This document shows, piece after piece, positions 26,976-40,400 of a stretch of 64,000 nucleotides of DNA. The notes beneath the pieces were generated by a model. That model saw only the letters and a list, made by a program, of their open reading frames with translations, was not told the origin of the DNA and searched no databases. The stretch comes from Larus michahellis (taxonomy: Eukaryota; Chordata; Aves; Charadriiformes; Laridae). Position numbers and translations under genes: made by a program. The stretch lies in NCBI RefSeq assembly GCF_964199755.1, contig NC_133902.1, forward strand, positions 60,767,217 through 60,831,216. The letters are read 5' to 3'. The stretch's first letter is position 1; each line of letters begins with the position of its first letter.

Positions 26976-27305
26976 ATCACACAATCACAGAATGGTCGGG
27001 GTTGGAAGGGACCTCTGGAGATCGCCCAGTCCAACCCTCTGCCAGAGCAGGGTCACCCAGAGCAGGTGGCACAGGAACGCATCCAGGTGGGTTTTGAATG
27101 TCTCCAGAGACGGAGACTCCACCACCTCTCTGGGCAGCCTGTGCCAGGGCTCTGCCACCCTCAAAGTAAAGATGTTCCTCCTCGTGTTTAGGTGGAACCT
27201 CCTGTGTTCAAGTTTGTGCCCGTTACCTCTTGTCCTGTCTCTGGGCACCACTGAAAATAGCCTGGCCCCAACCTCCTGACACCCACCCTTTAAGTATTTA
27301 TTGGT
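26976..27305 (-). mobile_element. CR1 3' fragment with ORF2 C-terminus
   Basis: Minus-strand CR1 piece with its 3' end at about 26976 (ATCACAGAATGGTCGGGGTT on the plus strand). The minus frame at 26985-27251 reads through the C-terminal CR1 ORF2 motifs, including D-R-T-R-G-N-G and W-H-R-L-P-R-E-V-V. It is truncated before the reverse-transcriptase core. Confidence 0.9.
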
Positions 27306-28600
27306 ATTGCCTATACAAATGATACTGGCAGGGGCAGCAGCCTGCTTCTGGCTTTTCCAAACCCAGTAAGCATTGCTTTGGCCATGCTGGTGATAGGCAA
27401 TATGCCCATTAGCAAAAAAACCTGCAGTCTTTCTCTCCTATCAGTTTTTGTTCAATTGCTTCTCTATCTGGTTACACCTCTTCTCAGACCTTGGTCCTTG
27501 TCTCCAGTTCACTAGGACTTTGTCCACCAATGAACAAAACCTGTCACAATCCAAACACATGTAAAAGCATGAATGGGAAACAGAATAAAGGGTATTGTTA
27601 GACTGTCCTGTAATTTAGAGATGCCACCTGGCTAGTTTCTAACCAGCCTGGCTGGTCTTGCATGTGTCCCAGATCTGTCAGAGCTATTAGGCATGAACAC
27701 ATTGAATTTGTATGTGTTGTAGCCCTGTGCCAGTGTGGCAGGTCATGTTTTCTGGGTTTTGGGGTTGGATTTTTTTTTCTCTTTTTTTTCTCTTTTTTTT
27801 TCTCTTTTTTTTCTCTTTTTTTGTGTTTTTTTTTTTCCTCCCTTAAAGAATGGCCAGCCTGCTACCATTGTACACCCCTTTATCTGACTTGCAACAATGC
27901 ACTCGAGGGCACTCACTGTGATATTGGGATTCAGGAAAGCCCTCCTATAGACTGATGATGACAGATGGATATTGGATCAATAAAACACTGAGACTTGTGA
28001 CAGCAGTGATAGGAAGCCCAGGCTCCATAACAATAATGCAACATGTCGTCTTGGGAGCCTGGTTCAGAAAACACAACAGCGTGAGATCTCTGCTATAGTC
28101 TGAATTGGGCAGGGACCCTGGAACTATCATTTGTTTAGGATTGACAGAGATTTTGCCAAGGCTTGGCATTTTCAGAATTTGGTAAGATTATCTCGTGACT
28201 TCGTAAACCATGCAAAATCTTCCCCTCGAGTAAAAATGTCTGCCAAAGTCTACTACTTTCTAAAGGACAAAACTGAAGTCTGAATACAATTAAAACAAAT
28301 GGCATTTCCGTTGCTTTGCAGGTGCAGAGGCTTTCTCCAATACCGCCGTCCCACCGTGTCCATCAGGAACTGAAATCAAACCCAGGCTACCTGTGGCAAT
28401 TCACGAGACACAGCGATTTACTTATTGATCAACAGTGGAACCAGGGACAGTATGCAGCACAGCAAGAAAACTCAAAGCCTCTGCTTGCGGTTTTAAGGCT
28501 GAACGTTAAAAGTCGATTCAAAGTGTGGCTTTTGGGATGTTTCTCCACAAAATGAAAAGCAGTTCTGTCTTTAATATGAGGACTTTTCAGATCGCCTTCA
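27306..28600. other. Upstream flank of MARCHF7, no gene seen
   Basis: Intergenic sequence just upstream of the MARCHF7 CpG island. Apart from the T/C tract at 27768-27842, no repeat or exon was recognised. Open frames are short and conflict between strands. Confidence 0.5.
27768..27842 (+). repeat. Polypyrimidine tandem tract (T8CTC)n
   Basis: Pyrimidine-only stretch made of about four units of a T run followed by CTC, then a T run with one GTG interruption. It lies about 1 kb upstream of the MARCHF7 promoter. Such tracts can adopt triplex structures, but there is no evidence of function here. Confidence 0.85.
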
Positions 28601-28829
28601 TTTTGCGGAGTGCCATAATTTTAACCTCTTTTAACAGCTGAGGGGAGCCGTACCCCGTGAGATCTCGGGTCTCCTCCCGGCACCATTCGCGGTGAGCATA
28701 CACGGCCCACCACCCGCTCGGACGGCCACCTCGGGCCGGGGCGGGCCGCGGCGGGGCAGTCCAACCGGGCCCCCCTCGGGTCGGGCCGGGCCCGCCCCGC
28801 CCAGCCCCGCCGCCCCGCTCCCCCACGAG

Positions 28830-28839
28830 TCTCGCGAGA
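28830..28839. promoter_or_regulatory. MARCHF7: TCTCGCGAGA core-promoter motif
   Basis: Exact copy of the ten-base palindrome found in a minority of vertebrate CpG-island promoters, reported to bind ZBTB33 (Kaiso) and to mark TATA-less bidirectional or housekeeping promoters. Its position just upstream of the inferred first exon is the expected one. Confidence 0.7.
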
Positions 28840-28869
28840 GCTGGGCATGGGCGGGGCGCGGGCGGTGAT

Positions 28870-29005
28870 TGACAGCCGTGCGGGCTCCGCGCCGTCGCCA
28901 TTGTGTTGCAGGGAGCGGCGGCGGGCCCGGTGCGGCAGCTTCTGGGCACGGCCCGACTTGGCCCCTCCGGTGGCTGCTCAACTGCTAAATGCTTGCGTCG
29001 TGAGG
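28870..29005 (+). other. MARCHF7: MARCHF7 exon 1, noncoding
   Basis: Inferred 5' untranslated first exon. The 3' boundary is well supported by GAGG followed by GTGAGTA, with the intron beginning at 29006. The 5' boundary is only approximate, set downstream of the TCTCGCGAGA and GC-box elements. The exon holds a four-codon upstream frame (ATG at 28989, stop at 29001-29003). The main start codon lies in exon 2, 5.3 kb downstream. Confidence 0.65.
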
Positions 29006-32000
29006 GTGAGTACGGGCCGCGTACGGTGTCGAGGAGAGAAAGGTGTCCCCGCACGTCCCAGCCCGCGCCTGTGTGCGGGGCCCGGGGGAACCATTTTGTC
29101 TCGGGGCTGGCGGTCGGCCCCTCCGCCCTTCCTTCTGCCGAGCACCTCTGACGGCCGCTCGCCTCCACGGGCAGCGGAGCAGTGTGACACCCGCAGCCGC
29201 CCGTGCCTGCCTTCCCTCCCTTTGAGGAGGCGCTGCCCGGCGGGCCGGGGCAGAGGCCGGCGCTGCCCCTCGGCCTGGCAAGAGCCCCGGTTTGGCCTTG
29301 GCCTGTATCGCGGGCGCGGCCCTGAGCCCCTGGCTGGCCGAAGCCTTGCTCGCCGAGCCTGGGGAGGAGGGTATGGTGCTATCCTGAGTGGCTCTGCCGA
29401 GCACCCGCCGTCCAGAGCCTGCTGGTTCCGGTCTGGGGGTCAGCCCGGCGCCGTGGCATCGGCTGGTGCAGCGTAGGCAGGCGGCCGGCATTTGTAAACG
29501 TTTTCCTTGTTCGTGGGCCTCCTGAGAGGCCGCCGAGGTTTTTTGTCAGTCTCTCTTGATTGAAGGTTGAGAAAATACCCCGAGCAAAGAATTGCGCAGA
29601 CTGAGAAAATTGTCCCTGAACTCCATCTTGTTTGTCATAAAAACATGACTGTGAGTAAACACTGAGGAAGACACGTGATCGCAGGTCGCTCGGGAGAACA
29701 GCTGTGTATCAAACCGTAAAAAAAACCCTCTAGATTTAAAAGCTCAAGTCTCAGGTAGAAGCGTTACTGCATAGTTCCAAGGTACAAAACTTGAATTTAG
29801 GAGCTGAGGGTGAAGCATGTACTTCTCTTTGATCGAGGGCAGAAGAATGCTTTAGCTGTTAGTAGAAAGCATGGAAGCTGTTAAAGGCTCCTCTGACTGG
29901 TAGACGTGACTACCTCAGATTGCTCCCTCGCTTCTCGGTAGAGGGACATCAGGGCAGAAAAGAGGAGGAGTGAGAGGTTTTTATTTGAAATATTTTCTGT
30001 TTGTGTTATTTTTACTTTCTGAGATTATACTGCTTTTCTGCAAAGACCGCTTGGATCTTTTTATCTTTTGTTATCTATATCCACGGCTATGTTAGGTCTA
30101 GTTGATCTTTTATAATGTAGTTGGAGGGATGACAGATCAAGAAGGGCAGGACATCTGAGCTGTACACTCAAAATAGGCTGTTCAGCTCCACCTCCTGTTA
30201 CAAGTTGGCCAACTGTTTCCCAGGTACAACTTTAAAGTTTGATTTTTTAGAACTTGTTTTCTTACCAAATCTTGAGAGGCATCACATGTATCCCTTATTC
30301 CAGGAGACACGAGTTTTTTCCAGATTTTTCTGTGAGGTTTTGGTTGCTAAATTGCATAACATGGCATGAACTGACGAAATATGTTGCTTTGATGAGAAGA
30401 GTCCTTCTCACCCTGCTGTTTCCTTTCTCATTTCTCTGTTGTTGGATACCAGCATGAGTAGTGTCAAAAAGATGGAGAAGCGAGAAGTCTGTTTTGCTAG
30501 GATAGTGTTTTGAGGTTGCTCAATGAAGGACATTGCAGGTGTCGTGTCTGAGTAAGGTGTTCCTTTCCTTTTTGGCAACAACAGGCCTTTAAATCAGTTA
30601 GACTTTTTTTTTTTTTAATTTGTTCCTCAGTGAGGTCATTTTAAGTATTTTTTGGCCTCGTTACCTTCAGCGTAAATTGAGGTGACTACTTTGTCATTAT
30701 AGAAATCATTACAGCATGTTAATTACCACTTGGGATTTGTTGAATTCCTGTGTCGGTAAACAAAATGTTCGAGGTTTTAATTTGAGTGTCTTTGTGCTCA
30801 TTGAAAAAACCCTGAAGACACTGGTACTGTAAAAGGGAACCATTCTCATTCTGAAATATCCTATAAAAACTCGATATTCCCCTCACAGACAAATATTGTT
30901 GTTGCCTTAATGATTTTTTTTTTTTATTGTGAGACCACTGTTTCGCTCTGTCCTGTGTTCTGTGATAGCTTAGCACGTTCACCTTGACCACCTCATTGTG
31001 GTACTATGATCAGCGTAAACCTTATATGTGTATGGTGCGTATTCAAGCCAACTATGAAGATGGCTGCTTCTCAAAACTCCAAGGTTCAGCACTTAAAATG
31101 GTTTTCAAAGAACTCTGGACAAAAAGAAAAAAAACACCAAAGAAACCAGAAGATTTCTTCACTATCTCAAGCTATCCGAACTTACCAAAGTTGAGATACC
31201 TAATATCTAGTTTTATCTACTAATACATTCAGGTGATAGCTCTGTTGACATCAGTTGCAAACAGATGCTTTCATGCTTTCTGCCAGTTGGATTCCAAGTA
31301 AATTTTATGATGGATGCCCAGAAATTGAATAGCTCTTGTATAGTGGTTTTTAAAAAATGATTAATCTAAATTACATGCTTCATGTTGCTGAACCTCTGTT
31401 GAAAGGCAAAGATAAAATCTGGTTTCCTCAAGGAGAAGTTCTTTGCCTAGACCAGAAAGCCTTTTTTCCCAGAACCTTTCCACCTCTGCATTTAAACAAG
31501 GCAGAGCTCCTCTTGTCAAATGCCTGTTCTTACACAACTCTGATTCATTTTTATAGCAGATCCTTCTCGTTTGCTGGCTGAGGCCAGGACTGCAGAGAAA
31601 ATGTACGGTTGTATTAAAGTAATCATAATGGGGGCGCATAAACTGACATACTAAATTTTGCATTTTCTAACATACTGCCTTTATCTTGTTTTAACGCATT
31701 TTTTGAGTATAGTTTCTGCAAGGTTTCTTTACTCAGACAAAAAAAAATATAGATAGTATCATGTGGACATAGTCAGATTGAAATCACAACCTGTGCTAAT
31801 TTACAAGATTAACCTGATTGATAACATTGTCCTCTTGGGGTTACCACTGGAGGAGAAAATTAGTCTTGTGCCTTTTCACGTATTTTTGTAGAAGCAATTT
31901 GCTAATCTTAGACTCTGTTTCAGCTTCTAGAGATAGCTGGCTCTGGTGCCGACAGTCTTCCACCCTGTCCTTTCCTATCTGAATGTTGCTATTTTGTCTG

Positions 32001-34303
32001 TTCTGTGGATAGTGCATAAGCAATTTTATTAGTCGTAGAGGATCTCTAATTTAGTCTTGAAGTTCTTATAACTTCTTACACTTCTGTCTCTTCCCCCTGT
32101 CATATGCGTGTTGCTTTCTACTGGTAGTAGCTTCCATCCCTTCTTCTAGAATCCTTGTGTATTCTACATATGTCTGTCTCTGACTTTTACCTACATTATT
32201 GAATTAATCTGGTTCCACACCTATCTGAAGCAAAGTGATCCAGAAACAGAATGATCCATAACGAAAGCGATAATGCTGGCGCTCTTTGTCAAGTACTTAA
32301 TAGTGCAGGATGGGATCCATTATTCTGTGTGTCTGTCCCTTATAGTTTGTAGCAAGGTAAAATGTAGATAAACAATGCTTTGTGTGTCAGATCTCATCAA
32401 GACCTACAGCTGTCCTGTCCAGTACAGACCCTAGTCTATATTATTGTGACAGTAGTTTAGCTTCACAGTTTGCAACTTGAATAGTCACTTTTTCACACTC
32501 AGTGCAGCTTCAGACAAGTACTAGACTTGCAGTGCACATTGTGGCGGATTATTCTCAAGCTTAAATTAACCATCATTACAGTGTCTATCTAATGTTACAA
32601 ATATGAAGAAATATGATTGTTACATTTTATTACACAAACGATCTGCTTGAAGTGGTGTAGCTTAGATTGTTAGCTTTGACCTTATTGAATTTTTTTTAAA
32701 CTACCACGATTGACAGTGTTCTTCTGTACTTTGAAACGTTGCTTGGAGCGTTCTTATCTATGTACTTACAACTCTGAGAATTGCATAGGATTGCTCAATA
32801 TTTACTTAGGGATTTAAATGTGATGTTGGAAACTTAACAAATTTGTGATTTCAGATTCCTAATCCAAAATTAGGCAAATGAGAAATTCAGATTCCTGACC
32901 TGGTATAAAAACCCAGTCCTACTTGCAAGATTAAGCATTTAGGCTATTTTATGTTGTAACCTGTATTGTAAAGCTAGCAACTGAATATGCACCAGAGCAG
33001 TGGATAAAAAACCATCCATGAAGGAAATTAACCTCAGCTGTCCAACTGTGAGGCCAGTGGAGTTGTTTACAAACTATCTTTTACCAGGTACAATGTGTGA
33101 TGCAGCATGACTTTCAGCTAAAACAAAAGCCTTGAGTATGTGAACTCAACTTGAGACTGCAGCCAGATGTAAGGTACCTCAAGACCGATGCAGCAGCTTT
33201 TCACAGACAGTGTTACTGATGAGTATGGCTGTTGTGTCGAAAAAAAAAAATGTGCTGTACTGATTTATAATTATCTTTTTGTTTTTTCTGATGCAGCTTA
33301 TTCCCATTCTCAGAAGGTTAGGCCAGAATTGAAAGCGGTTAAAATAAAAAAGATTGTGCCACTTCTGCAAATCACCTTGTACCAATGGAGTTCTCGGCCA
33401 TCCGTTTTAGAGTTTTTAGTTACCGTGCTACTCTTCCCACACCACACCACTGAGGATACTGCAGTTCTCTTAAAATTTTTGATTTAAGAGCTACCTTTTG
33501 TGGTCTGATTCTGACTGTATCATCCTGAGGAGGAAGAATCTGGGAATGTTAGCAAGCTAGTCAGCTATGCGTGTGGAGTTCTTGAGCAACGTTAAGTCAA
33601 GATATCCTCTGAAGGACAGAAATGACTACAGGATCGCTTTTCGTGCAGAAAAGTCACAAGCATTTCTTTTGAAATGCCTGGAAATACAAAAAGAGCAAAT
33701 AAACACTCAGTGACTGAAAAGTAAATTTATATATATATACACCTGTGAAACAGCATGTGCTCTCTTGTATACATTAATTTTCATGGGAATTGTCTTTGGA
33801 GAAGTTAATATTTCTTTGAGGCAGGTAGACTGCAAACGTGGGGTATTTTTTTACAAGAGGGTGAATTTTCATAGTTTTGACTCTGAAGAATAAGTCTGAG
33901 TGTAGTTTCTGCAAGTGTTGACATGCAGTTCATTAACAACAAGGTAATATATTAATGTAAGAAATAGGAGGACTCTTTCCCTGACTCCTGGCTCGTCTTG
34001 TGTTAATACTAGTGCTGCTACGGAGTCCCACTTGGACTATAATAGCAAGAATTTATTGTAATATAATAATAAGAATAGCAAAAGGGGCCATGTTTCTAGT
34101 TCTGTAATGTGGAATAGGACGAGATGTAAAGAAGAGGTTACAAAAACTAGGGTAAGAACTCTGTTCCCCATCTTACTGATGCACAGTCAGACCAAAGGTG
34201 CTGTGTAAATTTTGTATGAGTGAGTTGTATTTATGATACACTTAGAATGACTTGTGCATGTTTCGCTTCTAAAAGAGAAGATAATCAGTGTGTCCTTATA
34301 CAG
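29006..34303 (+). other. MARCHF7: MARCHF7 intron 1
   Basis: A 5.3-kb intron. The first 0.5 kb belongs to the CpG island and the rest is ordinary AT-rich sequence. A TA microsatellite lies at about 33729-33740. No recognisable mobile element or nested gene was found. Confidence 0.65.
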
Positions 34304-34460
34304 GATAGAAAGAATGGAGTCAAAACCCTCAAGAATTCCTCGAAGGATATCTGTTCAGGCCTCCAGCTCTTCACTAGGATCTAGCACATTGACTGGAAAC
34401 AGTTTAGCTGGTGCATATAGTGCAAGAGAATCTTCACGGAGATTAGAATCTGGATACCAG
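34304..34460 (+). CDS. MARCHF7: MARCHF7 exon 2 (start codon)
   Basis: Acceptor TTATACAG before 34304. Ten untranslated bases precede ATG at 34314-34316 in the context AGAATGG. It encodes residues 1-49, opening with [11 protein letters not shown], which is the recognisable MARCHF7 N-terminus, and ends in phase 0 at a GTAATG donor. Confidence 0.93.
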
Positions 34461-37400
34461 GTAATGTGTTTTGTCTCTTTCTGTAAAGTATAATCTTAAA
34501 ACCCGGACAAAAGGGAAATACGAGGAGAAGTCCCACCCAGGGCCTTGCATCTGTGATCAAACCCCAAGATTAATTCTAAAATGCAAGGATTTAATAACCA
34601 GACCAGTGACAGTATTCTGCAGTATCAACTGGTAGTTCTAGGTTTGCCATCTTTACCTGCTTTTGTTTGTAGCTGCACCTTTAAAAATCAGCTGTTAGAT
34701 GAGCGAAGGGCATCCTGATACTACGGATCTGTTTTGGCACTAGTCACGGCAGTCTTAAACCTGGGTCAGTGGGGTTTTCTGTTGAGGGGAGGTGAGGATT
34801 TTGTTTGAATTTTGGTGTGTATAGGGGTTTACACTTCATGTGTGGATGATGCAGAAAGTACAGAAATATGTTGCCGTTCTAAGAGTTGCTCTGCAGGGCC
34901 TACTTTCTTTGCATTTTGTGGAGGTAAGAGTAGGACCTTTAGGCTTACATCATACTGTCCTGTCAGTGTGTTAATCCAGGCATGCTTTGCATGCAATAGA
35001 TGCAACGGGGTAAAGGTGTGTGGTGTTTCACGTGCAAGGTGTTACACTAACCAGATTGCTTTTGTGAGGGGGGGCAGAGCCATGCTCAAGGGTAGGAAGT
35101 GGTATCCTGCAGGTACTTTCACTTTGAAAGAGTATTACGGGAGGTAGAGATTAAACTATTTCAGAAATTATTTTCGGTACTTGGAAACAAGATGTGTCTG
35201 TTTGGTTCAATTCTCTTGTTTTGTTTCTGCTCCTGTCAGCAGTTCTCACTTTAATTTTGGGCCCAGAAATCTAAGCCCATCTTGGTCTTTTAAACTGCAG
35301 AAACAACTCCGTGATTAAATGTGCATATTTTTTGATAAAAATGGTTATGAGTTTGCTCCCTGCTGACAAGCTACCTGGGGCATTGTGTTATATAATGCCT
35401 TTTCCATAAACAGTCTTACAAGTAATAGAGCATTAATTATTTTTAGCAGAGTTACATGTATATGCATTCTATTTTGCCACATCTAACATGCATGCCTTCG
35501 TTAGTATATAGGCTATAGGAGAGTGTCTATACTACTTCTAGAGAGGGTAGTCTTCAGTCATTTTTGGTTTTTGGATTCCTATACATTTTTCACTGGCTGG
35601 CTGCTTAGCAAAACCAAATCAGATACTTACTCTTTTGTAGGGATTTATGGACCCACACAGTCTACATATTGTGCTGAAAGCTGTTGATCAGAAGATGAGT
35701 CTTGAGCTGAACTGGTGCTGTGACGTTAGCTGTGTTACAGCTGTTACAACTTTCTTGTGTTACAATTTCGTGTACTTTACATTATTTCATTTATTACATG
35801 AACTGCAGTGTGTTCACTGCACTGTGTATTATCTTTGGACTATTTCCTGTTGAGCAAAATGCTTCTAATCTGAGGAATGATCTTTGTAACGTTCTCCAGT
35901 TAAAATGGGGGAAAATGATTGTACAGAAGATTATGTCGTATCCCTTCTTTCCACTCCAATTCGTAGAAGGTGGTCTGAAACCTTCTTAAATTGAGTGATA
36001 GGGTCAAGCGTAATGTATAAAAGCGTTTTGAATGTTTTTCCAATCGTGTTTCTCTCCTACTGAAAATGGACACCAAAAATAGAATACCTTTTCTAATGCT
36101 TTAATTGTTAAGTTCTGACGAAGAATGTGAAATATTCTTAAGCTGAATTTAAGGAAGAAAGAAAACTGAGGTGTGTGGTGTTTTTTTTTGTTTGTGTTTT
36201 TTTTTTTTTTTTTTAGTTTCGGATATAGCAATTTAATTGCATTTTCCTGACATCATGCCTGATCGTCTACTTTCTCTTAAAGCCACTTTTTTGATAGCCA
36301 ATATGTTGCTTTTTTTTGTTTCTGTATTGGCCATGGGACATCTTTCAAAGAAATGAGCGCAGTGCAGAGGTGCCACAGCTACCAAAAGCTGCGTCGGCAT
36401 TAGATTGGTAGATGGTGTAGTTTCATGAACTGGCTTTCAGTGCTGCACCAGTGTGAGTGTGTTGTTCTTGGATTAAGGTCTTTACTCTGGTGATCCAGAC
36501 ATTTGAAATAAGATTAAATTCTCAGATCTTCAGAATCTAACAGCTGTAGAAAAAGGAAAGGCAAGTATTTCAAGACCGGTTAACTCTGCAGGTATGTCTC
36601 ATATTAAGAGCGTTTTAAGAGAGCTTTACTTTTATCTTAAAGTTGTGTAGTCTTGTGCCCATAGGCAGATTATCTGTATATGAAATAATTTAGAAACCTG
36701 ATGAATCCTACTGAGACTTTGAAATACGAGAAGGCTTACTGGCTGATACTTTTATTTTCAGGTTTAATTTTGTGCATGTGATGAGCATGAATATTTATTC
36801 AGCTTTTTAAATCCTAATACTACCACTCTTAAGAAACAGTGACAGAAACTACTGTGGTTTTAGTATTAATAGTTCATAGAAAGAGGCTGGATAAATTAAA
36901 TCACTTACAAACTCTGCATAACTATAATAAATGGTTTGATTTCTGTTATTTCTATTAATTTTGCTCTGTGGAGCAAATTAAGTTGCAATGATTTTCCTTA
37001 ATTGCCATCTATTCATTGAAATTCAGTGAAACTGGTAGTGTAGAACCTCATCCTTTAGGTTCTGTTAAAGGTAGACAGATTTCTATGTTAAATGGTTCCC
37101 AGTCTCGTTATTAGAAACTTGCCTGTGTAGCCAAGGTAAAGATCAGAGGTCCTGAGTATCTTGGAAGAGAAAACACAAAAAGAACAGTTACAGTCATTGC
37201 CCTGCAGACATCAGACTTCAAATAATTTGAGTGCTTTGTTTTGAGGTAATGCAGCAAACAATGTTTATTTGCAAGACACTTTTGCCAAACAGTTGTAGTT
37301 TGTTATGCATATCAGACTGTGGATTCAGTATTTTTGCGCTGTGTCTGAAACTATAGTAAAACTATTTACCTTATTTCTTAAGCCCAAAGTGGTTTTGTAC

Positions 37401-40400
37401 CCAGTGCTGTTTACTGTTTTGTGGGGGTCTTCAATGTTAGCGATTTATAAGAAACTTAGAGACACAGAAGTTTCAATTTTGTAGTGTAAAATGGAAATAT
37501 ATTTTTGCTGCTTGCATGAAATGTAGTTGGAATTCAAAATTAATTTGCAAGCCTTCCTTACCAATAGCACAATGATGGTTTATTGGAATAGACTGCAGAG
37601 AAATAAAAAACTTAGGCAGTGGTAAAAGGGAAGTGTTTAAGACTCTGAAAAGATACTGTGTAATTTGCAATAGTGTGGTGTGTATTTATGTATGTATATT
37701 TTTTTTTTTTTTAAGGAATAGCAGCTATTGATGACATAGTTTACATTTGTTGTCCCATCTATTTTGCTAGGACAGATCATACTCTTTATGTAAAAATAAT
37801 TATCTGTTAGTAGGCTTAAAACACGATTTTTCTTCTTTTTCCCCCCTCTTTGCACCCACTTCATCCTGTGTTAACTGATGACCAGGACAAGACAGATGGC
37901 TTGCTTTAGTGGCCAAAAAGCCACTTTTGCTGTCATGGAGACTGTTTTTGTATATATGTGTGATTTTTACTTAACACTTGAAAGTGAGGTCCTTAATTCT
38001 GCCCTGTTGCTGGAGTATCTAAGTTGGGGTAATGCCTCAAAAACCTTACACTTAGACTATTTATTGTCCACAGTTAAATGAGAGGACAGATAAAGGAGCT
38101 CATAATTGCTAGAAAGTAATTAAAAACACAACTTTCCTTTTGCCAGTGGTCCTCTCTGAAGCCTGTTTCGTTTCTTCTTGGTTATCACTTAAGGTTTCTC
38201 ATGAAAGGTTACAGGTTTGTTAGTACTTCCACTTTCCTGTATTTTTAATATTGAGATCAGATATGAAGTCTGTTTTGAGTTACGAGATGCATATGATAGG
38301 CATGTTGTTCTTCAGGAATCCAGTGTATTGAATAGCTCCAGTAGAGACTGGGGAATTGGAGAAAGAGACACACATGAAACTCCTTGGAAGCTTACAACGT
38401 CCTCTCCAACTCGCTACTCAGGGATGCTTGATCATCCACATTCTGGAAGATTTTTGGGAAACAGAAGCAGATTGGTGAGAATTCTTAATGTGTAATACTT
38501 AAAACAAAAAACCACAAACAATAAAAACCAACAACCAAAGGGGGTTTTACCTTCTCAATCTGAAAACCTGCTAGGAGGGGCTCACTGTAATGTTTCTAGA
38601 TACGTAGATGTTACTAAGTCAAGATGGAGGGAGTGTATAGAAGATAGCGATGGTAAGAGATTATTCAGAGGATGAAAATAATAATCGTAATGTTTATTAG
38701 TTCTACTAATAGTTAAGAAATAAATCTGAAGTGAGAGTGGTTCTGCAGGTATCCATTTAAAAAGAAAAAAGGAGGGGGTCATTACAATCTCATACATGTT
38801 GTAGTCCTACAGATGGCAAAATTAACATTGTTTATACTCAGCTTGTTCCATCAGGTATATCTAGGGAGTTTGTTTTTTGGATGGTACCAGCTTTGTGAGT
38901 TAACACAAAGTTTATGGTTTTGGAGACCTACTTCAGAAAACTTAGTTGTGGAGGAGCAGTTCATATCCTGTGCTTACTTACATGCTGCTTACAGCACTCT
39001 GTGAAAGAAAATGGAGGCTGAACTGTCACCTGACTGAGATCCAAGGCTCAGGCCTTCACAGCTTGTCTGAACTGGGCTCCAGAATGTGCCTTCCTAACTC
39101 CAAAAATAAAGTAGTTTGCTTCTTTGGCATGCTTATGCACTCTAGAGTGACAACAAAACACTTTCAATTGCAGTAGAAATATTAAGATGGGAAGAGCACA
39201 AAACTGTGAAGGTGTTTGGCGGGAAGACCTTGTAGGGAAGTAAACAAGTGAAAATTCTGATCGCTTTCAAACTGAAAGATGTTTGGGTACTTGAGAATGC
39301 TTGCACCTTAAATAGGTGTTAGGTGTTTGTTTTCTTACTGTGACTTAAAGATGAAGAGCTTTGAGATAAGTTGGGGGAGAGAGGAACTAGTGTGGAGAGT
39401 TGGCCTTCAGGGGAAGTTATGATAGGTGTCTCTACATAAAGTCGAAATGCAAACGGTGGCTTTAAGTGGCCTAATCTCTAGTTAAGATGGTGCTGTAGAG
39501 TTTTCAAAATGATACATTTTTTTTCCCATTAAGGATAAATTTTCTCTTAAGTTCTAATGCAAGTGAACATTGCTGAAGACACCCTGAAACTTACACTTAT
39601 AACAAATGATTAGAAGATAAGTTATATATTAAACAGATGATTCACGAGGGAAATTAACCTGGCTTTGTACTTGGTTTGTAATATTAGTTTCTGTGTCCCC
39701 CCATCTGTCTTTCCTGATGGGATAAGAGAAATACTTAGATACTTAGTTTTAAAGAGTAAAAAGTAGTGGCATAAGCTTAGTAAAAAACATAACAAAATAA
39801 AACACAACTATAATATCTGCTCTGATTTGGTTGATCCTTAAAGGATCTTGGTTGTAGATACTTTCTGGGAGGACAGACAGCTCAGTTGAGCTTTTCGATT
39901 GATCTCAAGTTTTTTATATAAAAAAAAAAAAAAATTCAAATAGAAGATGAATACCTTGCCTGCAAGTAACCAGACTAATGGCTTTATAGATTCTCCTATT
40001 TTTTTCTTTTTAGTACTAGTTTCTGAAAATTCTTATTTCAGTGCTGTTCACTGCAAAAATTGTTTTGTACTCATTCTTTACTCTGAACTGTTTCAGTTGC
40101 ACCTGAGCTTAATGTAATCAAAATATGTCTGGTCTAAACAGCTTACTACAAGCTAGAGCTGACTCCTTAGCGGAGTATATTTTAGGCTGGTAAAAAATAA
40201 GCTCGATTAGTTAAACTATTAAATAAAATAATGAAGCTGATTGGTTGGGGCCATTTCTGGACAGCAAAACTGTGATTCCTTGGAGATCTGTAAAGCTATA
40301 TTTGATAATGTTTATAGCATCTTACAAGTTAGGAATGTCTTTTTTCCCTGTAAACTACATCTGTCTATAAAGGATAATGTTGATTGTAATAGAAACTGGC

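Larger units (their letters stand above)
28640..29480 (+). promoter_or_regulatory. MARCHF7: MARCHF7 CpG-island promoter
   Basis: Dense CpG island of about 0.85 kb covering the start of MARCHF7. It is TATA-less. A perfect TCTCGCGAGA palindrome lies at 28830-28839 and a GC box (GGGCGGGGC) at 28849-28857. The sequence then runs into a first exon ending at a consensus donor (intron from 29006). Island promoters with this palindrome are typical of broadly expressed housekeeping genes, which fits MARCHF7. The start site was not mapped. Long open frames across the island on both strands are GC artefacts. Confidence 0.85.

Noticed and set aside
28847-29476. 209-codon frame and other frames in the MARCHF7 CpG island
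   Set aside because: Overlapping open frames on both strands in a CpG island; no family resemblance; the splice donor at 29006 interrupts it.
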